From NCBI RefSeq assembly GCF_005893125.1, contig NZ_VCJS01000049.1, forward strand, positions 1 through 64,000: 64,000 nucleotides of DNA. Direction: 5' to 3'. The translations under genes and the position numbers were made by a program. Below are positions 7,297 through 15,935 of this stretch, piece after piece (position 1 is the stretch's first letter; every line of letters starts with the position of its first letter). The DNA comes from Nonomuraea basaltis (lineage in GTDB: Bacteria > Actinomycetota > Actinomycetes > Streptosporangiales > Streptosporangiaceae). The notes under the pieces are model-generated. The model was not told the DNA's origin and searched no databases. It worked only from the letters and a program-made list of their open reading frames with translations.

Positions 7297-7962
7297 TCAT
7301 CCACGGAGAGGCACGTCAGACGCTTCGGCCGAGAACTCCAATCCTTCGGCCACGCTCTTGACCCCGGTCACCTTCACGTCGAAGGGCAGGTCCCCCTTGA
7401 ACGGGATCGTGTACGAAACGAACTGTGCGACCTGGTCGGGCACGCCCTTGATCTTCTCGGCCTGGAGCTTGATGCCCCCGTCGGCCACCTCGACCCGCAT
7501 CTCGGCGCTGAACGTCATCTTCTGCACCCCTACCATCACCTCACCCGACGCCGTGAGCCGCTTCCCGTTACCGCCGATCTTGACGCCGCGCGGCGCGTAC
7601 TTGTCGATCGTCGCCCTGGTCAGCGTGCCGGCGATGGCCACGCGGCCGGCCCGGACATTGGCTCTGTTCTGGAGGACGTCGGCCAGCGGGGCCGTCACGT
7701 CGTAGGCGGCGCCCCGCAGGTTCTTGACCGGCACACCCCCGTAGGTGAGCGTGCCGAGATTGAACCGTACCTCTGGATAGCGCCCGGCGATGGCCTGAGT
7801 GAGAAATGGGATGCCCTCAATTGTCACGGTCGGTGTGCCGCTGAGGTCGGAGGCGGCCGCGATCCTGTTCGCCAGGTCGCGCTCCACCCCTGCCACGGCG
7901 ACCCTGTCGAGGGCGACAAGGAGGATGACCAGCACGATCAGGAAAACGATCAGCTTGCGCAT
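7297..7962 (-). CDS. DUF2993 (LmeA-like) lipid-binding exported protein
   Basis: 221 residues. The N-terminus MRKLIVFLIVLVILLVALD is an uncleaved anchor or signal peptide; the rest is a long beta-rich fold typical of DUF2993, with motifs VTIEGIPFLTQAIAGRYPEV and YTIPFKGDLPF. Mycobacterial LmeA of this family binds phospholipid in the periplasm and helps mannan elongation. The substrate here is unknown. It lies upstream of the sigma/anti-sigma pair on the same strand, 37 bases from the chosen sigma start, so it could be co-transcribed with them. Confidence 0.88.
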   Translation of the reverse strand: MRKLIVFLIVLVILLVALDRVAVAGVERDLANRIAAASDLSGTPTVTIEGIPFLTQAIAGRYPEVRFNLGTLTYGGVPVKNLRGAAYDVTAPLADVLQNRANVRAGRVAIAGTLTRATIDKYAPRGVKIGGNGKRLTASGEVMVGVQKMTFSAEMRVEVADGGIKLQAEKIKGVPDQVAQFVSYTIPFKGDLPFDVKVTGVKSVAEGLEFSAEASDVPLRG

Positions 7963-8033
7963 GGGGCTCCCTGTCTAGGCGGGGGGCAAGAGCCTATCGA
8001 CTGGCATGTCTCATTCCCCGGCAAAGCGTTCGA

Positions 8034-8285
8034 TCACCCGCCGGCGAAGGGCGGGAGCACTTCCACGGTCACGCCGTCGCCGAGAACGACCTCGTCATGG
8101 GGCCGCTTGCCGACCGGTGAACCGTCCACGATGAACGAGCAACGCCGCACGACGCGTGCCAGATCTGCACGATTTTGTGTGATTTTCGTCATGAGTTCAC
8201 CAAGATTTGCCGCTTCGAACGATTCCTCCGCAACGCCCGCCGCTTCCTTGGCCGCCGCCCAATACCGTATTTTTCCTGTGGCCAC
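8034..8285 (-). CDS. MoaD/ThiS-like sulfur carrier protein
   Basis: 83 residues from the GTG at 8285, chosen because a longer reading (from 8360) adds 25 unconserved residues. It starts with KIRYWAAAKEAAG, the typical MoaD beta-alpha start, and ends VEVLPPFAGG, with the C-terminal Gly-Gly that is adenylated and thiocarboxylated in this family. It is likely a sulfur donor for molybdopterin or another thio-product. No moaE, moeB or thi gene is adjacent, so the exact pathway is not fixed by context. It is divergent from glnR, which begins at 8461. Confidence 0.88.
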   Translation of the reverse strand: MATGKIRYWAAAKEAAGVAEESFEAANLGELMTKITQNRADLARVVRRCSFIVDGSPVGKRPHDEVVLGDGVTVEVLPPFAGG

Positions 8286-8409
8286 GCCGTCCTCACAATC
8301 TGTCCGCGTCCTATTGTGCGTCGCCCTTAACGAGCTTGTTCCAGGAGACGCGCTGTTCACCTGGTGGACGCGCCATGGACTCGACTTACTCGTGGGATAT
8401 CCTCCCTAC

Positions 8410-8439
8410 AGGACCTGGGCGACGTAGCCCCCGGGTCCT
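8410..8439 (+). promoter_or_regulatory. Imperfect hairpin in the glnR 5' leader
   Basis: Outer arms AGGACC / GGTCCT and inner arms GGGC / GCCC around the loop GACGTA, with a small bulge, ending 22 bases before the glnR start and just before the GAGGAGG ribosome site. It could be a mRNA leader structure or chance in GC-rich DNA. Confidence 0.3.
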
Positions 8440-8460
8440 TGCGCGTTTGAGGAGGCCGTA

Positions 8461-9153
8461 ATGAGCAACCTGCTCCTGCTGACCAACGCTCTCGAGCCAT
8501 CCGCCGAGGTGCTCCCGGCGCTGGGGTTGCTGCTCCACTCGGTCCGCGTCGCCCCGGCAGAGGCGTCAGCGCTGATCGACACGCCGCCCGCCGACGCCGT
8601 TCTGGTCGACGCGCGCAAGGAGCTGGTGCAGGTCAAGAGCCTGTGCCGGTTGATCCGCACGACGGGCATCGACTGCCCGCTGCTGGTCATCGTGACCGAA
8701 GGCGGGCTGGCCGCGATGACCGCGGAGTGGGGCGTCGACGACGTGCTGCTCGACAGCGCGGGGCCGGCCGAGGTGGAGGCGCGACTGCGCATGGCCACCG
8801 GCCGCATCTCGCAGGCCGCCGAAGAGGACGTGCCCGACGAGATCCGCAGCGGCGACCTGTCGATCGACGAGGCCACCTATACCGCGCGCCTGCGCGGCCG
8901 GGTGCTCGACCTCACGTTCAAGGAGTTCGAGCTGCTGAAATACCTCGCGCAGCACCCCGGCCGGGTGTTCACCCGCGCCCAGCTGCTGCAGGAGGTCTGG
9001 GGCTACGACTACTTCGGCGGCACCAGGACGGTCGACGTGCACGTCCGGCGGCTGCGCGCCAAGCTCGGCACCGAGTACGAGTCCTTGATCGGAACGGTCC
9101 GCAACGTCGGCTACCGCTTCGTCCCCGACCGCACGGAGACGGCACACGTCTGA
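8461..9153 (+). CDS. glnR: GlnR, orphan OmpR-type global nitrogen regulator
   Basis: 230 residues. The start MSNLLLLTNALEPSAEVLPA and GGLAAMTAEWGVDDVLLDSAGP are near-identical to actinomycete GlnR from memory. Residues 1-120 form a receiver-like domain that lacks the usual acidic pocket, as known for GlnR, which is not phosphorylated by a partner kinase. Residues 135-225 are the winged-helix DNA-binding domain (LTFKEFELLKYLAQHPGRVF ... RTVDVHVRRLRAKLG ... VRNVGYRFVP). In Streptomyces and relatives it controls glnA, amtB, nas and other nitrogen genes. A strong ribosome site (TGAGGAGGCCGTA) precedes the ATG. No nitrogen gene is adjacent. Confidence 0.96.
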   Translation: MSNLLLLTNALEPSAEVLPALGLLLHSVRVAPAEASALIDTPPADAVLVDARKELVQVKSLCRLIRTTGIDCPLLVIVTEGGLAAMTAEWGVDDVLLDSAGPAEVEARLRMATGRISQAAEEDVPDEIRSGDLSIDEATYTARLRGRVLDLTFKEFELLKYLAQHPGRVFTRAQLLQEVWGYDYFGGTRTVDVHVRRLRAKLGTEYESLIGTVRNVGYRFVPDRTETAHV

Positions 9154-9255
9154 GCCGATTGACAGCGGGGCCCGCCGATGTGACACATTGGTGGTCGGGC
9201 TGTTTTCCGTCTGTCATGCCGAGGACACCGCCGTCCCCAGATTGGTGGTGTCGGG

Positions 9256-12200
9256 GTGGGTTCGTTCAGGTCACTGGTGGACGAGGGTGCCCGCCCGCGG
9301 ATGTTCCGACGTAACGAGACGATTTGCTCGCCATTGCGGCCCGCCAACCGGGTTTACGTCATCGACTACGGCTACGCCCGCGAGTACACCCCGGCCGGAG
9401 GGCGTGAAGCCGTCCACGACCTGCGCGGCGACGGCGACCTCGTCGGCGAGCTGGCCTTCTGGAGCCCGAGTGAGCGCGTCAAGGTGGACGCGCTGACCGA
9501 GCTGCGGGCCTGGCCCGTCGACATGCGGCGGCTGCGCGAGCACGCCGCAGCCAGCCCCGCCGTGGTGACCGCGCTGGTCCAGGAGCTGTTCGCCAGGAAC
9601 ATGGCGGCCCGCAGGCACGAGGCGCTCGCCCGCGCCCCCGTGGCCGCCCGGCTGGCCGTGTGGCTGCTGCACCTGGACGAGCGGTACGGGCTGGCCTCGG
9701 AGTCCGCGCCGCCGCTGTCCATGGAGACCCTGGCCGATCTGGTCGGCAGCTCCCCCGACGTGGTGCAGCGGCAGCTCCAGCAGTGGGTCCAGCGCGGCTG
9801 GCTGGTACGCCCCGGCTACCGGCGGCTGCGGATCGAGGACCCGCCCGCGCTGCGCGTCGCCGCCGGCGACTGGGAGCACCTATCGGCGCCCTGGACCGGC
9901 CGGGTGACGCCGTTCCTCACCCGGCCGGGCGCCCTGGCGGAGCCGCTCCCGGTCGGCGAGCTGCCCAGGCCCCGCCAGCTGCCCGCCGACGTGCCGGACT
10001 TCACCGGGCGCCAGCAGAGCCTCGATCTGCTCACCGCCTGGCTGGAGCGGCCGCGCCGGACGAACACCATGGTCGTGCAGGGGTTACCGGGCGTCGGCAA
10101 GACCGCGCTGGTGACGCACTGGGGCCACCTGCACGCCGACCGGTTCCCCGACGGGCAGATCGTGATCGATCTGCGCGGCCAGTCGCCGAGCCAGCCGCCG
10201 ATGAACGCCGTCGAGGCGCTCGGACAGATCCTGCGCTCGCTCGGCGTCGGCGAGCCGGCCTCCGACGAGGCCGAGCTGATGCTGCTCTACCGCAGCAGGA
10301 TCGCCGGGCGCCGGCTGCTGCTCATCCTCGACAACGCCGCCGACGCCGGCCAGGTGCGGCCGCTGCTGCCGGGCAGCAAGGACTGCGTGGTGCTGGTGAC
10401 CAGCCGGACGCGGATGGCGCCGCTTCGAGCGACCGGGCACGCCGACCTCATGGACCTGCCGGTGCTCGACCCGGGCAACGCGGTGGCCTTGCTGGTGGCG
10501 GTGCTCGGCGAGGGCTCGCCGCGGGCGGCCGACCGGGACGCGCTGGCCGAGCTGGCCCGAGTGTGCTCGTACCATCCCTTCGCGCTGCGGATCTCGGCGG
10601 CCAAGCTGGCCGAGAATCCCGGGATGAGCGTGCGGGCGCGGGTGGAGGAGCTGCGCAGGCCGGACCGGCTGCTGGTGGGCGATCCCGAGGAGGCGTTCCG
10701 CTCGGCGCTCGATCTGGCGTACGAGTCGCTGAGCCCGGGGCAACGGCGGGCGTTCCGGCACGTCGGGCTGCTGCCCGGGCGCGACTTCACGCCGAAGGTG
10801 CTGGCCGCGGCGCTCGGCGTGCCGGTGAGCGAGGCCGTGATCGCGGTGGAGGGCCTGCACCGGGCGTACCTGGTGGAGCCGCTGCCCGGGCCCCGCTACC
10901 GGGTGCACGACCTGGTCAAGCGGCTGGCCAGGGAGCTGGGCCGGCACGCGGAGGCCGGCGTGCGCGAGGCCAGGGCGCGGCTGCTCGACCACTACCTGGC
11001 GGTCGCGACCGACCCGGAGACGCCGCGCGAGTGGTTCGAGGCCGAGCGGCGCTCGCTGGTGTCGGCCGTGCGGCTGGCGGAGGAGAGCGGCGCGTACGGG
11101 ATGGCCTGGCGGCTCGCCGAGGCCGTGTTCGAGCCGTTCAGGCGGCTGCGCTTCTACGAGAACAACCTGGAGATCCAGCAGGCCGGGCTGAGCTCGGCCA
11201 TGCAGGTGGGCAACCGGCGGGCGATCGCGCTCATGCGCGGCAACCTGGGCTCGATCCACCGGGACATCGGGCCGTCGACGCTGGCGGCCAGGTTCATCGG
11301 CGAGGCGCTGGCCGACTACACCTCGCTCGGCGACAGTGTCGGGCGGGCCCGCGCGCTCAACGACCTGGCCGAGGTGCACGGCATCGCCGGCAACAGCGAG
11401 GACGCGCTCGGCTGCGCCGGTCAGGCGCTCGGCCTCTACCGGGAGATCGGCGACCTGGCCGGCGTCGCCAGCTGCCTGCACACCCTCGCCCGCCTGCACC
11501 TGTCCCAGGAGCGGTACGAACTCGCGCTGCAGTACGCGGGCCAGGCCCTGGACGTACGCGAGGAGCTCGGCGACCGCCGCGGCACCGCGCAGAGCCTGAT
11601 CATCCTGGCCCGGGTGCAGCAGAACCTGGGCGAGCCCAACGCCGCCCTGTCGGAGGGCCTGGAGGCGCTGTCGATCTGCCACGAGCTGGGCGACGAGCAC
11701 GCCGAGGCCGAGACCCTGCTCTGCCTGGCCGAGATCTACGACCTGCTGCGGCTGCAGCACGACGCGCAGCGCGACGCGGAGCGGGCGCTGGCCGGGTACA
11801 CCGCGACCGGCGACCAGCACGGCTGCGGCCGGGCCCTGTGCGCGCTCGGGCGCATCGCCCGCAACGGCTCCCGGTACGACGAGGCCCTCGCCTACTACGA
11901 GCAGGCGCTGGCCGTGCAGATCGAGCTCCACCACGAGCAGGGAAAGGCCGAGACGCTCGGCGACATCGGGCTCGTGCACTGGCGGCTGTCGGACTACCTG
12001 CGGGCCGACGACTACCTGAACCAGGCGCTGGCGATCAGCCGGGTGATCCACGACGAGCCGGTCGAGGCCCGCATGCTCAACCGGCTCGCCCGGGTGCGGC
12101 GGCGCCAGGGGTTACCGCAGGTGGCGTTCGTGTACGCGCTGGAGGCCCTCGACATCGTGCAGGGCATGGGGAACCGGCGGGCGGAGGCGGACGTGCAGGA

Positions 12201-12696
12201 GACGCTGGCGTACACGTACCTGTCGCTCGGGCTGCACAAGCCCGCCCTGGAGGCGGCGAAGTCGTCGCTGGCGATCAGGGAGGAGCTGCGCGACAACCGG
12301 GCCAGCGCGCTGCTGTCGATCGCGCAGGCGCTGCACACGGCGGGCCGGCCGGCGGCGGCGCTGGAGCCGGCCAGGGAGACGGTGGAGCTGCAGAACGAGA
12401 CCGGCACCAGGGACCGGTGGGCGGCGGCCCTCACGACGCTGGCCATGGTGCTGCTGGACCTGGACGGCGTCGAGGAGGCGCTGGTCTACGCGAAACAGGC
12501 CAGGGACGTCCACCTGGAGTGCGGGACCAGGCGGGATCTCGGGTGCGCGCTGCGGTCGCTCGGGCTGATCTCGGCCAGGCTGGGCAACCGGGGCGCGGCC
12601 ATCGCGTATCTGAACGAGGCCGTGCGGACGCTCGAAGAGGTGGGCGACCTCTTGGAGGTGCGGCGGGTGACGGAAGAGCTACGGGAATTGGCATGA
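9256..12696 (+). CDS. Crp-like sensor/HTH fused to NB-ARC ATPase and TPR array (STAND regulator)
   Basis: 1146 residues. Residues about 1-120 resemble a Crp/Fnr cyclic-nucleotide-type barrel (LRGDGDLVGELAFWSPSERV), 125-200 a Crp-type winged HTH (PLSMETLADLVGSSPDVVQR ... RGWLVRPGYRRLRI). About 245-560 is an NB-ARC/STAND ATPase with intact Walker A GLPGVGKTAL (residue ~276) and Walker B LLLILDN (~353). From about 630 to the end lie many TPR-like helix pairs (ALGCAGQALGLYREIGDLAG, YEQALAVQIELHHEQGKAE). AfsR/SARP regulators have the same NB-ARC-TPR part but a BTAD head; here the head is Crp-like. It is probably an ATP-switch regulator whose target is unknown. The GTG start at 9256 is the least certain part. 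Confidence 0.9.
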   Translation: MGSFRSLVDEGARPRMFRRNETICSPLRPANRVYVIDYGYAREYTPAGGREAVHDLRGDGDLVGELAFWSPSERVKVDALTELRAWPVDMRRLREHAAASPAVVTALVQELFARNMAARRHEALARAPVAARLAVWLLHLDERYGLASESAPPLSMETLADLVGSSPDVVQRQLQQWVQRGWLVRPGYRRLRIEDPPALRVAAGDWEHLSAPWTGRVTPFLTRPGALAEPLPVGELPRPRQLPADVPDFTGRQQSLDLLTAWLERPRRTNTMVVQGLPGVGKTALVTHWGHLHADRFPDGQIVIDLRGQSPSQPPMNAVEALGQILRSLGVGEPASDEAELMLLYRSRIAGRRLLLILDNAADAGQVRPLLPGSKDCVVLVTSRTRMAPLRATGHADLMDLPVLDPGNAVALLVAVLGEGSPRAADRDALAELARVCSYHPFALRISAAKLAENPGMSVRARVEELRRPDRLLVGDPEEAFRSALDLAYESLSPGQRRAFRHVGLLPGRDFTPKVLAAALGVPVSEAVIAVEGLHRAYLVEPLPGPRYRVHDLVKRLARELGRHAEAGVREARARLLDHYLAVATDPETPREWFEAERRSLVSAVRLAEESGAYGMAWRLAEAVFEPFRRLRFYENNLEIQQAGLSSAMQVGNRRAIALMRGNLGSIHRDIGPSTLAARFIGEALADYTSLGDSVGRARALNDLAEVHGIAGNSEDALGCAGQALGLYREIGDLAGVASCLHTLARLHLSQERYELALQYAGQALDVREELGDRRGTAQSLIILARVQQNLGEPNAALSEGLEALSICHELGDEHAEAETLLCLAEIYDLLRLQHDAQRDAERALAGYTATGDQHGCGRALCALGRIARNGSRYDEALAYYEQALAVQIELHHEQGKAETLGDIGLVHWRLSDYLRADDYLNQALAISRVIHDEPVEARMLNRLARVRRRQGLPQVAFVYALEALDIVQGMGNRRAEADVQETLAYTYLSLGLHKPALEAAKSSLAIREELRDNRASALLSIAQALHTAGRPAAALEPARETVELQNETGTRDRWAAALTTLAMVLLDLDGVEEALVYAKQARDVHLECGTRRDLGCALRSLGLISARLGNRGAAIAYLNEAVRTLEEVGDLLEVRRVTEELRELA

Positions 12697-12759
12697 AATG
12701 CCGCCAAAAGTCGTGAATTCTGCTGTCTGAGGTCGCAGATCTCTTCCGGGTCATCCCGT

Positions 12760-12778
12760 TAGCTGGTGCTACCAGCTA
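12760..12778. promoter_or_regulatory. Perfect inverted repeat between STAND regulator and small membrane protein
   Basis: TAGCTGGT / ACCAGCTA, 8-bp perfect arms with a 3-base spacer GCT, located 63 bases after the STAND gene stop and 21 bases before the next start. There is no T-run, so it may be an operator or a weak terminator. Confidence 0.4.
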
Positions 12779-12799
12779 CTCCCCTCGGAGGTGATCCGG

Positions 12800-13171
12800 A
12801 TGCTCCTCAAAAATCATCTACGACGAGACCTGCAGTGGCTCAAGCGACAGGCGCGCAAGGACAGACGGATCACCGTCGCCCTGCTCGTCGGCGTGGTGGC
12901 CGCCTGGACCAGGCAACTGTCGCCCTGGGACGCGCCCGACGGGTCGGAGGTCCTGCTGGGCCTCTCGCTCGGGCTCCTCGCCGGGTCGGGGATCGCCTGG
13001 CTGGCGTCCGCCTTCCTGGTCACCCGGACCATCCGGGCACGGAAGGAGCCCGTGGAGCAGCTTCGCTGGGTCTCCAGGATCCGGCGGAGCAAGGAGTGGG
13101 CGTTCTGGTCGGTGAGCGCCTACGTGGCCTGGCACCTGCTGCAGTTCGTCACGGCGCTCGTGCTGGGCTGA
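12800..13171 (+). CDS. Small membrane protein, unknown function
   Basis: 123 residues. The start at ATG 12800 is decided by a perfect GGAGGTGAT ribosome site at 12787-12795; the GTG at 12791 lies inside that site. A basic N-terminus (HLRRDLQWLKRQARKDRR) is followed by two hydrophobic segments near residues 25-40 and 50-75 (LLGLSLGLLAGSGIAWLASA) and one at the C-terminus (YVAWHLLQFVTALVLG). The middle is strongly basic. Family not recognised. It lies 103 bases after the STAND regulator and may be its own unit. Confidence 0.75.
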   Translation: MLLKNHLRRDLQWLKRQARKDRRITVALLVGVVAAWTRQLSPWDAPDGSEVLLGLSLGLLAGSGIAWLASAFLVTRTIRARKEPVEQLRWVSRIRRSKEWAFWSVSAYVAWHLLQFVTALVLG

Positions 13172-13331
13172 CCGGTCGGCGGCGGGGCGTCACCCTGGAA
13201 TGGGGCCGGGTGACGCCCTGCCGTCTCACGCCAGATCGGCGACCTCGGCTGAGCCCGGCGGGGCCCAAGTGAACCAGGTGGGTAGACCAGGGCTTACCGG
13301 GGTAGCGGCAGGCTGTGGGGAGGTGTGGCAC

Positions 13332-13940
13332 GTGTCCGGCGATCTGATCGTTCCTGACGCCGCTCAGGGGGTCGTGGTGTTCGTGCACGGCAGCGGGAGC
13401 AGCCGGCACAGCCCGCGCAATCGTTACGTGGCCGGCGTGCTCAACCAGGCGGGACTGGGCACGCTGCTGTTCGACCTGCTCACGCCGGAGGAGGAGGCCG
13501 ATCGGGCGAACGTGTTCGACATCGGGCTGCTGGCCGAGCGGCTGCTGCAGCGCACCGGCTGGGTGCGGGAGCAGCCGGAGGCGGCGGGCCTGCCGATCGG
13601 CTACTTCGGGGCCAGCACCGGCGCCGCGGCCGCACTGTGGGCGGCCGCCGAGCCGGACAACGCGATCGCCGCGGTGGTCTCGCGCGGCGGGCGGCCCGAT
13701 CTGGCGGGCCGGCGACTGGCCGCCGTACGGGCTCCGACGCTGCTCATCGTGGGCGGCAGGGACCCGGTGGTGGTGGAGCTGAACGAGGAGGCCCAGCGGC
13801 ACCTGCGGGCCGAGAGCCGGATCACCGTCGTTCCCGGCGCCACCCACCTGTTCGAGGAGCCGGGTGCGCTGGAGGCGGTGGCGGGGCACGCCCGCGACTG
13901 GTTCGCCACGCACTTCGCCGCGCCGCAGAAGCCGGAGTGA
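13332..13940 (+). CDS. Dienelactone-hydrolase-like alpha/beta hydrolase
   Basis: 202 residues from the GTG at 13332, chosen because GGGGAGG lies about 10 bases upstream; the frame is open to 13200 but the added residues do not look conserved. Features: oxyanion loop VVVFVHGSGSSRHSPRN, nucleophile elbow GYFGASTGAAAA (Ser ~98), acid loop LLIVGGRDPVV and the catalytic His in VVPGATHLFEEPG. This is the cytoplasmic hydrolase type often found beside phosphoribosyltransferases in actinomycetes; the substrate is unknown. The next operon starts 137 bases downstream. Confidence 0.88.
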   Translation: MSGDLIVPDAAQGVVVFVHGSGSSRHSPRNRYVAGVLNQAGLGTLLFDLLTPEEEADRANVFDIGLLAERLLQRTGWVREQPEAAGLPIGYFGASTGAAAALWAAAEPDNAIAAVVSRGGRPDLAGRRLAAVRAPTLLIVGGRDPVVVELNEEAQRHLRAESRITVVPGATHLFEEPGALEAVAGHARDWFATHFAAPQKPE

Positions 13941-14077
13941 CCCGAATTCCCACGTCATATGGGGATATATGTGCATTTCGCCGCTCCGGATCTGCCCATG
14001 CCCAAGCCGCGCCAATGCGTTGCCGTGACTCACGGTTTGTGAAAACGTCAAGTGCGGAACGGGGAGGACATCCGGAA

Positions 14078-14725
14078 TTGACGGCGGTTGTGGACGTACC
14101 ACTGCTAGAGCTCTCTGCCCTCACATGGGAAACGCACGGCACCCGGCGTGGTCTGTCGCCCGACCCCCTGACGATCCCGCCAGGGCAGGCCGCCGTGGTG
14201 GTGGCCGCCGGCTCCGCCGAGGCGGACGCGTTCGCCGACCTCCTGCTCGGCCTGGAAATGCCGGTCGGCGGCCGGATCCGCATCCTCGATGAGGAGGTCA
14301 CCATGCGGCTGCCGGCCGATCGCGCGATCGGACTGGTCCCGGCGGGCGCCGGGCTGCTGCCGCACCGGACGGTCGAGCAGAACCTCGCGCTGGCCGTCCG
14401 CGACAACGAGCTCGTCCACGGCACGGTCGCGTACATGGCCAGGCGGATGAAGATCCAGGGCTTCCTGCGGTCACGGCCGCACGAGCTGGCCCACGACGAG
14501 CAGCTGTACGTCGCCCTGGCCCGGGCGTTGTGCAGGCACACACCGCCCAAACTCATGGTGGTCGAGGACCGCACCGGCTACGGGCCCTGCCACGCGGCCG
14601 TGAGCGCGGCGCTGCGCACCGATCCCGGCCTGGCCGTGCTGGTCGTGACCGACGACAGGACCAGGGTGGCCAGCCTCGCCTCGCCCTCGCGCGTCTGGGA
14701 GGTCGCCGATGTCGCTGAGCCGTAG
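14078..14725 (+). CDS. Degenerate ABC-type ATPase subunit (no Walker A)
   Basis: 215 residues from a TTG at 14078, chosen for GGGGAGGA at 14061-14068. The overall pattern follows CUT1/MalK-type ATPases (GLEMPVGGRIRILDEEVT, RAIGLVPAGAGLLPHRTVEQ), but every nucleotide-binding motif is eroded: the Walker A position reads AAGSAEADAF with no Lys, the signature LSGGQ reads LAHDEQ before LYVALARAL, and Walker B reads LMVVEDRTG with the Asp-Glu order changed. It probably cannot hydrolyse ATP in the normal way. Its last 17 bases overlap the lipoprotein gene. Together with the next three genes it forms one coupled operon. Confidence 0.82.
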   Translation: MTAVVDVPLLELSALTWETHGTRRGLSPDPLTIPPGQAAVVVAAGSAEADAFADLLLGLEMPVGGRIRILDEEVTMRLPADRAIGLVPAGAGLLPHRTVEQNLALAVRDNELVHGTVAYMARRMKIQGFLRSRPHELAHDEQLYVALARALCRHTPPKLMVVEDRTGYGPCHAAVSAALRTDPGLAVLVVTDDRTRVASLASPSRVWEVADVAEP

Positions 14726-15935
14726 GGGGCTGCTGGCCGCGATCCCGGCCGTGGCCCTGGCCGGCTGCGGCGCGGAGCGGCCGCTACGGGTGGCGGTGGT
14801 CTGGAGCGGCGACGAACTCCGGCGCTTCCTCGACGTGGTCAAGGAGTACGGCAGGCCGGTCAGCGTCTACTCGGCAGGTGACAACATCGCGGCCCTGCTG
14901 CGCGGCCCGGCCGAGGAGGTCATCCCCGACGCGGCGGTGATCCCCAGGCTCGGCCTGCTCTTCGACCCGGTGGTCCAGCGCCGCATCAGGCCGTGGACCG
15001 GCGGCCACGAGCAGCCCGCGTTCTGGCGCGGGCTCGTGACCCCGTACGGCGGCCGCGAGGAGCTCGGCGCCTGGTTCAAGATCGCACACAAGTCGCTCGT
15101 CTGGCACCGCGCCGGGGAGTTCGCCGAGCCGCCCGCGGACTTGGACACCTGGCGGCCCGCCCGCGGCACGCTCGCGATCGGGGCGGCCGACGGATGGACG
15201 CTCAGCGACTGGTTCGAGAACGTCCTGCTCGCCCGTGCACCGGAGGTGTACAACGGGCTCTTCCCCCCGTCAGGGGAGCCGGGGAACCCTGCCTGGTGGG
15301 GCGTGGCGCGGACGGAGGAGGCGCTCGAACTGCTGGCCACGATCTGGCGCGAAGCGTTCGATCGCGACCAGGGTAGGCGCGCGCTCACCATGCAGTTCCA
15401 CGACTCCGTACTCGACGTCTTCGTCTACCGCACCGCCGACCTGGTGGCGGCGCCCGACTTCGCCCTGCCGGTCATCGACCGCTACGCCGGCAAGGGAGTC
15501 GCCGGGCACTTCCGCTTCCCGCGATGGCGGGACAACCCGCCGCCGCTGGTGGTCGGCGGGGACGTGGCGGTGGCGATGCGGGACGGGCGGGCCGACGCGA
15601 TCGAGTTCGTGAACTGGCTGACCAGGCCGCGAAGGCCGGGCGAGCGGGACGCGCTGACGCAGTGGATCGGCGACGGCGGCTTCCTGACGCCGTTCACGCT
15701 GCCGTCCAACGCGTTGCTCCGCGGCCCGGCGGAGGAGCTGAACGACGCCGTGAACGGCCACTACGATCTGTCCGACCGGCTCATCGGCAGCCTGGAGGGC
15801 GGCGACGGGCGTGGGCTGTGGCGTGTGCTCACCGAGCTGTTCTCCGACGTGGTCGTCGGCCAGGTCGATCCGGCGAAGGCGGCGAACGACGCCCGCGAGA
15901 AACTCGTCGCGGGCGGCCGGGAGGGTTCCTCATGA
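14709..15935 (+). CDS. Extracellular solute-binding lipoprotein
   Basis: 408 residues. The N-terminus MSLSRRGLLAAIPAVALAGC is a twin-Arg-like lipoprotein signal with lipobox LAGC (Cys 20). The mature part resembles family-1 solute-binding proteins (GDVAVAMRDGRADAIEFVNW near residue 285; TLPSNALLRGPAEELND later), which bind sugars or polyols outside the membrane. It overlaps the degenerate ATPase gene by 17 bases and the permease gene as ATGA, so all are co-translated. The ligand cannot be inferred. Confidence 0.88.
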   Translation: MSLSRRGLLAAIPAVALAGCGAERPLRVAVVWSGDELRRFLDVVKEYGRPVSVYSAGDNIAALLRGPAEEVIPDAAVIPRLGLLFDPVVQRRIRPWTGGHEQPAFWRGLVTPYGGREELGAWFKIAHKSLVWHRAGEFAEPPADLDTWRPARGTLAIGAADGWTLSDWFENVLLARAPEVYNGLFPPSGEPGNPAWWGVARTEEALELLATIWREAFDRDQGRRALTMQFHDSVLDVFVYRTADLVAAPDFALPVIDRYAGKGVAGHFRFPRWRDNPPPLVVGGDVAVAMRDGRADAIEFVNWLTRPRRPGERDALTQWIGDGGFLTPFTLPSNALLRGPAEELNDAVNGHYDLSDRLIGSLEGGDGRGLWRVLTELFSDVVVGQVDPAKAANDAREKLVAGGREGSS

